Shown here: positions 1 to 8,535 of the stretch, one piece after another | Position numbering within the stretch: the stretch's first letter is position 1 | Layout: each line of letters opens with the position of its first letter | Assembly (NCBI GenBank): GCA_963790415.1 | Contig: CAWBOK010000001.1 | Coordinates: 62,001 to 126,000, forward strand | Direction: 5' to 3' | From: JAJZQZ01 sp963790415 | Lineage (GTDB): Bacteria; Actinomycetota; Thermoleophilia; RBG-16-64-13 | Length of the DNA: 64,000 nt | The notes under the pieces: generated by a model | Database searches by the model: none | The model's input: the letters and a program-made list of their open reading frames with translations, nothing else | What the model was told of the DNA's origin: nothing | Position numbers and translations under genes: made by a program

Positions 1-380
1 TCGCCACCAAGCATTCCGTGAGTTCCAACTACATCGCCGCCGATCTGGGCGTCGAATTCTATGTGGACTTCCGCGACGGCCGCGTCATCACCGGCCTGGG
101 TGCGCCCGCGCAACCCGCGCAGGTCAAGCTGAGTGCCAAGGCCGAGACGCTGGACGCCGTCCTCACCGGGCGCCTCGGCGGCAAAAGGGCGGCTATGACG
201 GGCAAGTTGTCGTTCACCGGCGACATGCGGCTGGCCATGAGCATGCAGAAGATCCTCGGCGACATGATTCGTCTGTATTCCGCCGCGCGAAAGGAAGCCG
301 GGGGGATAGACTTCTCCGCGGCGGGCCCCCGCTCGACTACCCGTCCCCCAGCGCCAGATCGCAGACCCGGCTCACGATGA
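1..380 (+). CDS. SCP2 sterol-binding domain protein, 5' truncated by window edge
   Basis: The reading frame is open from the first bases of the window, so the gene begins upstream; the GTG at 18 is probably internal. The translated part has the alternating hydrophobic pattern of the SCP2 lipid-binding fold: a VEFYVDFRDGRV strand pair, then GLGAPAQPAQVKLSAKAETL, then a helix with MTGKLSFTGDMRLAMSMQKI. In this family the segment before the last helix contains a G-x-L-x-x-x-G-D pattern, which is present. Such proteins bind lipids or act as small accessory domains. The last 25 residues are Pro/Arg-rich and look unstructured. Family assignment is by pattern recognition; the substrate is unknown. 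Confidence 0.65.
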   Translation, partial: ATKHSVSSNYIAADLGVEFYVDFRDGRVITGLGAPAQPAQVKLSAKAETLDAVLTGRLGGKRAAMTGKLSFTGDMRLAMSMQKILGDMIRLYSAARKEAGGIDFSAAGPRSTTRPPAPDRRPGSR

Positions 381-429
381 GGACCGTGACATCCAGCCGC
401 GCGCGGCGCACCCCCAGTCGGCCTCGGTG

Positions 430-680
430 AGTTCGCGGAACGTGACACCGGGAACTGCCTGCAGAAGCTCCCGCGGCGCTTCCGCATCGAGATCGGAGGC
501 GGACTCGGCCCGCTCGCCGGGCGCGTCTGCCGCGTGTGGGCCACATGGACAACTCGGCCACCGAGCGCAACGTGTTCCTTTTCCTGGCGGCCCTGGAATC
601 GGTGCTACGGACGCAGGGAGTCGCAGTGCGCGGCGGCGCCGGAGTCGCGGCCGCGGAGGTGTATCGGCGGGTCCTACCTG
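430..680 (+). pseudogene. Remnant of a class V (alanine/serine-glyoxylate type) aminotransferase C-terminus
   Basis: Two plus-strand frames together read like the last part of an alanine- or serine-glyoxylate aminotransferase. Positions 462-540 give QKLPRRFRIEIGGGLGPLAG followed by RVCRV. After a shift near 536-540 the next frame gives GHMDNSATERNVFLFLAALE and ends in a GAGVAAAEVYRR tail. This IEIGGGLGPLAG...GHM.NSATERNVL order is typical of the family's small domain. No N-terminal large domain or PLP lysine is present because the SCP2 gene occupies the upstream DNA. The frame change here is net -1 or +2, unlike the +1 errors elsewhere. I read it as a genuinely truncated relic. Confidence 0.5.
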
Positions 681-688
681 ACCGAGAC

Positions 689-1147
689 CTACGGGGTGAA
701 CTCCCGGATAGACAGCTGCTGCAGATTGGTGAGCGATCCGGTCATGAACTCGTCCATGGCCTTGTCGAGGACCAGTCGTTCGACGAGATGCCCGAGCGGC
801 CCACCCTTGGCACGGTAGTTGAACTGCCACTCGACCAACGTCTGCCTCCCGTTGGCCTTGAACGTCCAGCGTTCGCGTACGGACGCCAGCATGCCTGTGA
901 GGTCGCCCTCCCAATAGCCCTGGTCGTCGTCGCACGCGCAGTCACCAATCCTGCACGTCCACGGCTGTGTCATTCCGAGTGCGCGGGTCCTGTTGCCGAC
1001 GATCGTGCCTTTGCCGTGGTCTCCCTCGATTCTGGTGATCTCCCGCATTCCCTGGACCCACTCTGGCCAGCGGCGGGGATCTGCGTGAAGCGCGAACAAG
1101 AACCCGAGAGGTACGGAAAACGTAGCCGTCTTGACCAGCGTCGCCAT
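689..1147 (-). CDS. SRPBCC-family protein (START/Bet v1-like)
   Basis: A 152-residue cytoplasmic protein with the helix-grip pattern of SRPBCC proteins. An N-terminal beta strand (KTATFSVPLGFLFALHADP) is followed by the W-P-E-W segment common at the start of polyketide-cyclase-like members. Next come strands with RIEGDHGKGTIVGNRTR and a long C-terminal amphipathic helix (LVERLVLDKAMDEFMTGSLT). The ATG at 1147 is preceded by AAGGGGG seven bases upstream, so it is preferred over the GTG at 1165. These proteins bind hydrophobic ligands; the ligand is not predictable. The nearest upstream sequence is intergenic, so it is probably monocistronic. A second SRPBCC protein lies at 7088-7726. Confidence 0.75.
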   Translation of the reverse strand: MATLVKTATFSVPLGFLFALHADPRRWPEWVQGMREITRIEGDHGKGTIVGNRTRALGMTQPWTCRIGDCACDDDQGYWEGDLTGMLASVRERWTFKANGRQTLVEWQFNYRAKGGPLGHLVERLVLDKAMDEFMTGSLTNLQQLSIREFTP

Positions 1148-1245
1148 CGTGAACCCCCTTGTCACGTTGCGTGCCTCGCCGACTCACTGTAGTGAGTAGG
1201 CCCACAGGTGTCAAACGCGCAGGCAACCGCGGCGGCGCGAATGGC

Positions 1246-2499
1246 CTACCGGCCCGGGCGCAACTGCCCGGCCATCCGGCGCCAGCTGAAGGGCTGCTTG
1301 GAGAGCAGGTTCTCCACCCGGAAGAATCGGGCCGCCAGGAGGACCACGGCGTACGCCCCGGCGGCGAGCAGCGCGAGTCCCAGCAGCAACTGCCACAGCG
1401 GCACCGGGCCCGCGGCCAGCCGGGTGACCATGGCCACAGGCGAGGTCAACGGGAAGAGGCTCAACGCCACCGACAATGGCGCGTCGGGTTGCTCGATCAG
1501 TGTGCTCGCCAAGACCAGGGGAATGATCAGCGGGATGATGGCCACATAGATCAGCTGGTTGGCCTGCCGCAGGCTCGACGCCATCACCCCGAGCATGGCG
1601 AAGAGCGCCGCGTAGAGGAAGAACCCCAGCAGGAAGTAGGCCAACGTCCACGGGACGAAACCGGCGGGCAGCCCGAAATCGCCCGCATTCTCGATCATCC
1701 GCCGCGCCTGGCTCAGCCCCAGGAGACCCACACCAAGCCAGATGGTCATCTGCAACAGGCCCACGCCGGCCAGGCCCACGATCTTGCCCAGCATCAGGTC
1801 GCGCGCCTTGAGTGAAACCAACAACACCTCGGCCGTCCGGTTCTCTTTCTCCTTGGAGACGCTTGTCAGCATGAAGCCGCCGCTCATCACGAGAACCAGG
1901 TAGAGGATGAAGAGCGCTGCATAGGGCACGGCGAACGCCAGTGGACCGGTCGCGGATTTGCCTTCCTCCGCGGGCGCCAGGGACTTCGTCTCGAGCTGTG
2001 GGGCCGGATCGAACAGGAGGGCCGCCACCCGTTGGTCCCCGGTGAGTCCATAGTTGAGTGCGTACGTGACAAGAGGGTTGACCTCGTTGGGAGCCAGCGC
2101 CCGGTAGTCCGTGGTCACGATCGAAAGAGCGCCCGCGCGGACGTAGTCGGCGGGGATGACGTAGTACATGCTCACGTCGCCGCGGCGCAGCGCGTTCCGT
2201 GCGGACTCCTCGTCCACGAAAGGGCGAAGCAGGTTCGCGGGCAGGTCTGGTGGGAGCGCGCGAAGGAGCCCGGACCGGTCCACGTAGCCGATGGCGACTG
2301 TGGTCGCACCGGGTGCGGGGTCGAGCGTGCCGGTGTTGCTCAAGGAACGTTGGGCCACGACCTGCATGCCCACTGTCAACGCCACGAGCACGAGGGGCAG
2401 CAGGAACGTGCTGAGCCAGAACGACCTCCTGCCGACCGTGGTCACAAACTCACGCCTGATCACGAGCCACACGATGCGGGCGCTTCTCGCGGGCCCCAC
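1246..2499 (-). CDS. ABC-2 type export permease (NatB-like), second of two
   Basis: A 417-residue membrane protein with the NatB/YhaP layout: one transmembrane helix near residues 28-48, an extracytoplasmic domain of about 130 residues, then five or six hydrophobic helices. The loop SVSKEKENRTAEVLLVSL after the second helix carries the E-K-E-x-R-T-x-E-V motif of the ABC2_membrane_3 family. I start at GTG 2499, where AAGGGAG lies seven bases upstream and the stop of the preceding permease is read through. An ATG at 2538 would overlap that gene by 38 bases. It forms an exporter with the ATPase at 3730-4629 and permease at 2501-3737. NatAB exports Na+; the substrate here is unknown. Confidence 0.88.
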   Translation of the reverse strand: MGPARSARIVWLVIRREFVTTVGRRSFWLSTFLLPLVLVALTVGMQVVAQRSLSNTGTLDPAPGATTVAIGYVDRSGLLRALPPDLPANLLRPFVDEESARNALRRGDVSMYYVIPADYVRAGALSIVTTDYRALAPNEVNPLVTYALNYGLTGDQRVAALLFDPAPQLETKSLAPAEEGKSATGPLAFAVPYAALFILYLVLVMSGGFMLTSVSKEKENRTAEVLLVSLKARDLMLGKIVGLAGVGLLQMTIWLGVGLLGLSQARRMIENAGDFGLPAGFVPWTLAYFLLGFFLYAALFAMLGVMASSLRQANQLIYVAIIPLIIPLVLASTLIEQPDAPLSVALSLFPLTSPVAMVTRLAAGPVPLWQLLLGLALLAAGAYAVVLLAARFFRVENLLSKQPFSWRRMAGQLRPGR

Positions 2500-2500
2500 G

Positions 2501-3737
2501 TCAGACTCCCTTGGCGCGGGCGGCTTCCATGAAGCCACGCAGGCTCATGTGCTTTCCGTAGCGCAGCATGCCCCGACGGAAGACGCGCGGCGCGATGACC
2601 ACCATAGCCGCCGCGGAGAGCACCAGAAGGACCCACCCGACTGCCAATTGCCAGAAGGGGATGGCCGTGGCTCCCCAGCGGAACGCCACCATGGAGAAGC
2701 TGGTGGTGGGGAACAGACTGAAGAACACGAGAATGGGACTGTTGGGGTTGCCGAACACGAGGGCCAGCAGGTACAACGGAAGGAGGAAGAAGGTGATGAG
2801 CACGCCGGATATCTGCTGACCCTGCTGGAAATCGGTCACCACCGCCCCCAGGGCCACGATGATGCCCGCCGCCAGAACGTACGAGGGCACGAAGAACAGG
2901 ACCATGGTGACCACGAACGCGGCCGACACCTGTATCTCTCGCAGCGGCTCCAGGAACCGGGCGCCCACCACGAGCCCCAGCGCCCCCACCGCCACCCACA
3001 CGAACACCTGCGTCAGGGCCACGGCTATGATCCCGGCCGTCTTGCCCCCGATCAGTTGGTTGGCCGAGAGGGAGGTGGTCATGACCTCCACCGTCCTGTT
3101 CTCCTTCTCTTCGGTCACCGCCTGCAGCAGGTAGCCGGTCGTGGACATGATGGAGAAGAGGAAGAACAGGCCCAGCGCCATGGGGATGATGAGGCCGAGG
3201 CCCCGTTGCGTCCCGGTACCCCCCTTGCCGTCGAGCGAGCGCATGATCACATCGGTGGGTCCCGCGAGCGCGCGCACGCGCAGGTCTTCCGGCTGCCCGG
3301 TCACCAGGCTGCTCCGCAGGAGACCCTTGAACTCTTCCAGCACACCGTCCGACGGCCGGCTTGGTCCAGTAGTAGGCTTGTACTCGGCCGGAGGCCACGT
3401 AGTCCTGCGGGAGGACGAACAGGGCCTGGATCTCGCCCGCGCTGAGGGCCGATTGGGCTTCGGCCGGGTTGGCGTAGGCCACGAACCGGGTCGTGCCGGA
3501 CGTGGAATCGGCGCCCGTGCCCGCGGCGCCTCCGGACTGAGCGGCAGTGCCGATCACTCCCGCTTGATCCACGTAGCCCACGGTGTTCGAGCTCTTCTCG
3601 GAGTTCACAGCGACGAGGATGCTTATCGCCATCACCAGCAGCAGACCCGCCGGCAGACCCAGCGTGAGCCACACGAACCCTTTGGCCCTCGTGTACCTCA
3701 GGTACTCGTGCCGCGCCACCAGCCAGAGCTTATGCAT
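2501..3737 (-). CDS. ABC-2 type export permease (NatB-like), first of two; +1 frameshift near 3352
   Basis: After removing one base near 3352 (an extra G in the CCGGCC context) the frame gives about 411 residues. They comprise an N-terminal helix after MHKLWLVARHEYLRYTRAKG, an external domain, then a block of six helices. AVTEEKENRTVEVMTTSLSA is the same E-K-E-x-R-T-x-E-V motif as in its downstream paralogue, so the pair probably forms a heterodimer. The ATG at 3737 overlaps the ATPase stop by eight bases, showing translational coupling. As written, the frame is interrupted between the external domain and the helices. Because length and both halves are normal, a sequencing insertion is more likely than a pseudogene. 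Confidence 0.85.
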
Positions 3738-4629
3738 TGCCGGACACCACCGAGATGAATATGTCATCGAGAGAGGGCTCGGCCAGTTCGAAGCGGTCGA
3801 TCTTCACGTCCGGCCGCTGGGCCAGCGCTCGGAACACATCCTGCGGCTCCGCGCCGGGGGCCAGGGACAGCCGCCAGTCGCCGTCCTCCATGCGGGCCTC
3901 CAGGATCCCGGGGAGACCGGTGAAGTCCCCCTCGCCGTGGATGGTGACCGCGTTGCCGGCGAAGTTGCGCTTGATCTCGTCCACGGCACCGTAGAGCACG
4001 GTGCTGCCCGTGGTCTATGAGAGCGATGCGGCTGCAGAGCGCCTCCACCTGGTACATCTGGTGCGTCGACATGATGATGGTGCGGCCGGCCGCCGTCTGC
4101 TCGGCCAGGATGTCTTTGACCAGGCGTGTGTTCACCGGGTCGAGTCCGCTGAAGGGCTCGTCCACCACTATCAGCTCCGGCTCGTGCACAAGTGTGGCGA
4201 TGAGTTGGGCCTTCTGCTGCATGCCCTTGCTCAGCTCGCTCACCTTCTTCGCCCGGTAGTCCAGCAGGTCCATCCGCTCGAGCCAGGCGGGCATGCGGCG
4301 TTTGGCCTCCGCGTCGCTGAGCCCCTTGAGCGTGGCCAGATAGACCAGGGTGGATTCGAGCTTCTGGTCGAGGTAGAGGCCGCGCTCCTCCGGCAGGTAG
4401 CCGATGCGGTTCTTCTTGGCCTCGTCCAGCGCGTCCCCCGAGGATGTCCACCTCGCCCGCGTCGGGTAGGTAGATGCCCAGCATCATACGGATGGCTGTG
4501 GTCTTGCCCGCGCCGTTCGGCCCGAGCAGACCGAAGATCTCGCCCGCCTCCACCTCGAAGGACACGTCGTTGACGGCGACCGTCTCGCCGAACGCCTTGC
4601 GCAGCTTGGACACCGACAACCGTGGGCAT
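3730..4629 (-). CDS. ABC transporter ATPase (NatA-like) with three +1 frameshifts
   Basis: Joining three frames restores a 298-residue ATPase. Its Walker A is LLGPNGAGKTTAIRMM, signature ELSKGMQQKAQL, Walker B LIVVDEPFSGLDP and switch STHQM, followed by a C-terminal DUF4162-like domain ending LAEPSLDDIFISVVSGNA. The extra bases fall near 4612 (just after the start), 4437 (a run of five G) and 4010 (GGG). With the first removed, translation starts at ATG 4629 behind AGGAGAG; without it only a TTG at 4619 is available. It energises the two NatB-like permeases that follow. ATPases of this subgroup drive export of ions, drugs or lipids. Confidence 0.87.
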
Positions 4630-4672
4630 GGCTCTCCTAGTCTGGATCGACCGACGGGAACGCACCGCCGCG

Positions 4673-5704
4673 CTACGGCCGACGCATGTTGTCCCAGCGC
4701 GCGGGTTCAACGGCGCAGAAGTACCCGTCCTGCAACTCGTAGACACGGTACACCGGACAACTCGTGCAGATACAGCCTACAGTGCGCACGCGCAGGGGGC
4801 TCAGGCCCCGGGCACAGTAGAGGGTCGTGCCGTCGTCGGGGCTGCTGGGGCAACCCGGGCAGTTGCAGCGGGTGATGTTCTTCTCTTCGTCTGGAACCAG
4901 ACTCCAGGGAACCTCAGCCCCCGTTCCGGCCTCTTCCTTCTCTTCCATTCCGGCCTCCTCCTTCTCGTCCATTGCCGGCAGATGACTCGAAGAAAGCATC
5001 CCACTCCGATATCGTAGAGTCCAGCCCACGCCTCCCTGGTGCACCTCCAATCGCTCCAGAGTCGCGTCCGGCGCCACCAGGAGCACGTTGTCCCGGATGT
5101 CCTCCAGGTGGGCCTGGACTGCGGCCGGATCGACCCCCGGCGGCGCGTAGACGGTGAACAGCGCGTTCCGCGTGTCCGGCGTGATGCGGGTGCGCTGATC
5201 GGGACCGTAGACCACTACCGAGATGATGCCGGCGGCGTCGGACATGTACATGTCGCCGGCCTTCAGACCCTGCTCGGCCCCGGTGATGAGCGTGAACGAC
5301 TCGGTGCCGTCTGCCACCCGAAGCATCACCGGGAGCCGCAGGCTGTCCAAGTCGTGGCCGGCCGTGAGCAGCTGGTTCTTGAGCTCGGCCGTGAACATAG
5401 ACGTCACCAGCGCGGAGAAGTTGGGGATGTGCCGGTCCTTGAAGACGACGGACTCCAGCTGCAGCTGGACAGGATATGTCTTCTTGAACCTCTTGAAGTA
5501 GACCGAATACGCGTCCAGGGGCGCCGTGGCCACCAGTCGGGCCCGGTCCATGCCCCCGAACCGCCCGCGCAGGGCCTCCTCCACCTGCAGGCGTCGCGCC
5601 TCCAGAGCCGGATGGCGCGCAGGGTTGCAGAGGTCACGCATGACCAGGATGCCCGCCGATGCTCCCGGGTAGGCCGCCTTCCACTCCTCAGAGACTATCA
5701 GCAT
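4673..5704 (-). CDS. B3/B4 tRNA-binding-domain protein fused to a Cys-rich DUF2769 domain
   Basis: Residues 1-230 match the free-standing B3/B4 domain (as in phenylalanyl-tRNA synthetase beta editing domain): AAYPGASAGILVMRDL, FKRFKKTYPVQLQLESV, LPVMLRVADGTESF and ISVVVYGPDQRTRITPDTRN. A short acidic repeat (MDEKEEAG, MEEKEEAG) links it to a C-terminal segment of about 75 residues. That segment has eight cysteines in the DUF2769 pattern (CNCPGC, YCARGLS, GCICTSCPVY, GYFCAVE). The linker frame is open throughout, so this is a true fusion in the sequence. GGGAG lies seven bases before ATG 5704. Free B3/B4 proteins are suspected to act on mischarged or free amino-acid-like substrates; the Cys cluster probably binds metal. 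Confidence 0.75.
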   Translation of the reverse strand: MLIVSEEWKAAYPGASAGILVMRDLCNPARHPALEARRLQVEEALRGRFGGMDRARLVATAPLDAYSVYFKRFKKTYPVQLQLESVVFKDRHIPNFSALVTSMFTAELKNQLLTAGHDLDSLRLPVMLRVADGTESFTLITGAEQGLKAGDMYMSDAAGIISVVVYGPDQRTRITPDTRNALFTVYAPPGVDPAAVQAHLEDIRDNVLLVAPDATLERLEVHQGGVGWTLRYRSGMLSSSHLPAMDEKEEAGMEEKEEAGTGAEVPWSLVPDEEKNITRCNCPGCPSSPDDGTTLYCARGLSPLRVRTVGCICTSCPVYRVYELQDGYFCAVEPARWDNMRRP

Positions 5705-5771
5705 CGCCACGCTCCCATGTCGCCCCAGCCACACAAGAAGCCTCTGTCCGGCTGCTCGAACAACAGGCCGT

Positions 5772-6422
5772 CTACCGCGCCGCCGTGGCGAGCCGTGCCC
5801 CCAACTCGTGGGCCCGTTCGCAATCCTGAGGGAATACCTCCGCGCGCCGTCTGGCCTTGACGGCCGGGTCCCAGCGCGTGGACACGTACTTGGAGTAGTC
5901 GTCGAACTGATAGGTGTCCGTGCACAGCAGCACCTCGCAGCTGCCGAAGATGCGGGTCATGATACCCTGCGACGCGGCGACGCTCGAGTCCTGATAGACG
6001 GCGGGCATCTCCTCCTCGGGGACGTTCATCGTATAGACGAGGGCCGTCGAGATCCGCTTGGGAGCGATGGAGGCGCGGTCGGGGGTGTAGGCCAGATACG
6101 GGAAGAGGAGCCGCTCCATGAACGATCGCATCTCGCCCGTCTCGGTGTGGAAGTAGAACGGCGATCCCAGGATCAGGATGTCGGCCTGAGCCACTCGGTC
6201 CAGGAGGGGGCTGAGTTCGTCCCGCATGTTGCACCGGCCGTAGCTCTCCCCGCCGATCCTCTTGCAGGAAAAGCAGCTGGTGCAACCCTGGTAGGCAAGG
6301 TCGTAGAGGTGCACCATCTCGGTCTCCACGCCGTGCGCCGCACAGCCACTCAACGCCTTCTCCACCAGCGTGGCGGTGTTCCACTTCTTCCTTGGGCTGC
6401 CGTTGATGCCTATCGCTTTCAT
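5772..6422 (-). CDS. NADPH-dependent FMN reductase / flavodoxin-like oxidoreductase
   Basis: A 216-residue flavodoxin-fold protein. The N-terminus MKAIGINGSPRKKWNTATLV is the FMN phosphate-binding loop of the FMN_red family. CTSCFSCKRIGGESYGRC is a Cys-rich insert seen in the iron-sulfur flavoprotein-like branch, and LILGSPFYFHTETGEMRSFM forms the isoalloxazine-contacting loop. The start ATG at 6422 overlaps the stop of the upstream PIN-domain gene (ATGA). It may therefore be co-translated with a toxin-antitoxin pair, which is unusual. Members transfer electrons between NAD(P)H and quinones or other acceptors; the four cysteines make a [4Fe-4S] cluster possible but not proven. Confidence 0.85.
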   Translation of the reverse strand: MKAIGINGSPRKKWNTATLVEKALSGCAAHGVETEMVHLYDLAYQGCTSCFSCKRIGGESYGRCNMRDELSPLLDRVAQADILILGSPFYFHTETGEMRSFMERLLFPYLAYTPDRASIAPKRISTALVYTMNVPEEEMPAVYQDSSVAASQGIMTRIFGSCEVLLCTDTYQFDDYSKYVSTRWDPAVKARRRAEVFPQDCERAHELGARLATAAR

Positions 6423-6862
6423 GACCTGCCTTCTTCCTCCTCGCCGGTTCCGGGCACGAGAGCGAAGCCTTCGGCGCTGAAGCCGCGATCGAACGCGAAC
6501 GCAGCGCGAATGCCGTCGCGGCGCATGGGGGCGCAGCTCACACAATCCACGAGACACAGCCTGCGCCTCCTCGCGGCGCGCCAGGCGACGAAGGCTTTCG
6601 CCAGCAGTGACTCGTGCACTGTCCGCACCTCGATCACGGGCAGCAGATCATCGTGGAACGCGATGGCGAGATCCACGCCGAACCGAGCCTGGATCAACGC
6701 GGTCGTCTCGACGACCACCAGCGTCGAGGCCACAAGGGCTGGGGGCCCCGCTGTGACGGCTTCTTGAAAGAACGCGGAGGCGGCCGGGTTCCCGGGCTGG
6801 TCAGGGTACGCAACCGCGATGAATGCCGACGTGTCAACGAAGATGGACGCACTCTGGCCCAC
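6419..6862 (-). CDS. PIN-domain ribonuclease toxin (VapC-like)
   Basis: A 147-residue PIN protein. It has the N-terminal acidic strand IFVDTSAFIAVAYPDQPGNP with catalytic Asp, the second acidic site in TLVVVETTALIQARFG, and a late FAFDRGFSAEGFALVP strand with Asp. The segment VDCVSCAPMRRDGIRAA occupies the third acidic position, consistent with a metal-dependent RNase. The GTG start at 6862 shares one base with the stop of the antitoxin gene, as in VapBC operons. The C-terminus (EEEEGRS) overlaps the start of the flavin reductase. Targets of such enzymes are usually tRNA or rRNA. Confidence 0.83.
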   Translation of the reverse strand: MGQSASIFVDTSAFIAVAYPDQPGNPAASAFFQEAVTAGPPALVASTLVVVETTALIQARFGVDLAIAFHDDLLPVIEVRTVHESLLAKAFVAWRAARRRRLCLVDCVSCAPMRRDGIRAAFAFDRGFSAEGFALVPGTGEEEEGRS

Positions 6863-7059
6863 TATCGGTTCACCATCTGATCGGCCTTCCTCTCCGCGAT
6901 GGCGTCAGCCACGTACCGGTCGTGCTCTTCGGCCAGATCGGAGCACCCAGAGGCTCCCTGCCCGATGATGGCCAGAGCCCGTCGCACAGCATTCTCATCC
7001 GCACTGCGCCTGAGTTCCTGCGCCTGATCGTTGTCGAGCTGGATCTGGATGCGGATCAT
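6862..7059 (-). CDS. Small antitoxin of the PIN toxin (probable ribbon-helix-helix)
   Basis: A 65-residue protein beginning MIRIQIQLDNDQAQELRRSA, a short beta strand then helix as in VapB/RHH antitoxins. It ends in a charged tail (HDRYVADAIAERKADQMVNR) that would wrap the toxin. GAGGAGG lies upstream of the ATG. It directly precedes and overlaps the PIN gene by one base. By family rule it would bind its own promoter and neutralise the toxin. It is too short for a confident subfamily. Confidence 0.72.
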   Translation of the reverse strand: MIRIQIQLDNDQAQELRRSADENAVRRALAIIGQGASGCSDLAEEHDRYVADAIAERKADQMVNR

Positions 7060-7087
7060 CTGACGTCATTCCTCCTCTCTTCTGGGG

Positions 7088-7726
7088 TCATGACAGCCTG
7101 CCGGTCCCCTCGGCCCGGTCCCGGATACCACGGAGCATCTTCTGACTCATGACGAAGCTGACCGCCTCAACGGGCTCGACCAGGAGCCGCGACCACCATC
7201 GGGTGTAGCCATACCGCTCCCGGACAAGGAGCCTGGTCGCGCCGTCCGGCTGCTCTTGGAGCACGAAGGCCCACGTGAAGTCATAGGGCGGCGGAGTGTC
7301 CCCCATCGGCACTCCACCGCTGAGAACGAGTGCCCGCCCCGCCTCGAGGGCGGCCACCACGAGCGGCAGCTCCGGGTGGAGATTGACCTCGTCACCGACC
7401 TCGCGAACCTGCCATTCGGGCACGATGTGATCCGCGCTGTGGATGTCGCAGCCGACGAGGTTCTCGAGAGAATCGTAACTGTAGAACCCTCCCCGATTCT
7501 GCCCCAACTGGGCGACCCACGACCACACCTGGTCGGCGGTGGCGCGAACGGTGATGGCGCGGGTGGCGCTGAGGTCGGGGTTCGCGACGAGATCGTCGCC
7601 GAGAAGAGGCCCCCGGGCCTCCTGGTCGGTCGCGCCCCAGCGCAGATAACGGGGCCTCGCGAAGAGCGCGTATGCGGCCGCCGCGCCTCCCATGGCGATC
7701 AGACCTACGATATGACGACGGCTCAT
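7088..7726 (-). CDS. Membrane-anchored SRPBCC-family protein
   Basis: A 212-residue protein. An N-terminal positively charged start (MSRRHIVG) and a short hydrophobic segment to about residue 23 suggest a membrane anchor or signal. The remainder resembles SRPBCC lipid-binding proteins: ATRAITVRATADQVWSWVAQ is the typical helix-grip opening, followed by YSYDSLENLVGCDI and a C-terminal helix with SFVMSQKMLRGIRDRAEG. AGGAGG precedes the ATG by six bases. It sits 28 bases upstream of the antitoxin gene and downstream of the metallo-hydrolase gene, all on one strand. Ligand unknown. Confidence 0.75.
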   Translation of the reverse strand: MSRRHIVGLIAMGGAAAAYALFARPRYLRWGATDQEARGPLLGDDLVANPDLSATRAITVRATADQVWSWVAQLGQNRGGFYSYDSLENLVGCDIHSADHIVPEWQVREVGDEVNLHPELPLVVAALEAGRALVLSGGVPMGDTPPPYDFTWAFVLQEQPDGATRLLVRERYGYTRWWSRLLVEPVEAVSFVMSQKMLRGIRDRAEGTGRLS

Positions 7727-7750
7727 TCGGTTCCTCCTTTCGACACGCTA

Positions 7751-8449
7751 CTACGTCGCATCGGGTGCGGGCACGAGGAGATCCGCAAACTCGAACGGCT
7801 TCCCGTGCCCCGGGTAGACTGTTCCCACATCCATTGTCTTCAGCCGCCTGACGCCCGCCTCGGCGGTCCGCACGTCGTCCATGATCGAACCGAGCTTCGG
7901 CGCCTTTCGGTTCTCGAGAACGTCGCCGCAGAGCAGGCTGCCGTCGGCAAGCAAGAGCGCGATCGAGCCCGCCGAGTGCCCGCCAAGCAACAGCACTCTG
8001 GCACCCTCAAGGCCGTACTCCGCGAGGTCGGAGCCTTCGTCGACGAGCACGTCGGGAACGAAACGGTCTGCCTCTGGAAGGCGGGACACGAGCGAGAGGA
8101 CCGCCCTCACCACGCGGTTCGGGCGCCTGCGGCCCGAGAACATGTCGCCGTTTGTGGCCATCTGCGCGTCGCCTTCGTGCATGGCGATCGGCGCGCGGAA
8201 CTCGTACCGCAGGTGCGCCGCGCTGCCGATGTGATCGAAGTCACCGTGCGTGATGAGGATGAGCTTGAGCGAACCAGGCTCGCAACCCCGGGTGCGCAGT
8301 GACTCTGCGAGCTTCGACCGTCGCCCCCTCGTGCCGGTATCGACCAGTACGAAGCCGACGTCCGTCGTGATGAGATACGCGTTGACGCTGAAGACACTCC
8401 GTCCGAGCGTCAAGCGCGTGACGGTCAGGGGCATCGTCTGGGTCATCAC
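7751..8449 (-). CDS. MBL-fold metallo-hydrolase (glyoxalase II-like)
   Basis: A 232-residue beta-lactamase-fold hydrolase. The metal motif is THGDFDH at residues 67-73, a common variant of HxHxDH. Further metal ligands are the His in LLLGGHSAGSIALLL, the Asp in GSLLCGDVLEN, and the terminal YPGHG. The N-terminus VNAYLITTDVGFVLVDTGT is typical for the family. AAGGAGG lies eight bases before the GTG at 8449, with an ATG as the next codon. Family members cleave thioesters, phosphodiesters or lactones; no specific substrate is indicated. The gene lies 24 bases before the SRPBCC gene and may be co-transcribed with it. Confidence 0.88.
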   Translation of the reverse strand: MMTQTMPLTVTRLTLGRSVFSVNAYLITTDVGFVLVDTGTRGRRSKLAESLRTRGCEPGSLKLILITHGDFDHIGSAAHLRYEFRAPIAMHEGDAQMATNGDMFSGRRRPNRVVRAVLSLVSRLPEADRFVPDVLVDEGSDLAEYGLEGARVLLLGGHSAGSIALLLADGSLLCGDVLENRKAPKLGSIMDDVRTAEAGVRRLKTMDVGTVYPGHGKPFEFADLLVPAPDAT

Positions 8450-8535
8450 GTCAGCGGCCTCCTTGGTCTACATGCGTGGCCATTATTCTCCACATACCCG
8501 GCGCTCGGCCGAGATCGTACGGCGAACCCACCGCC

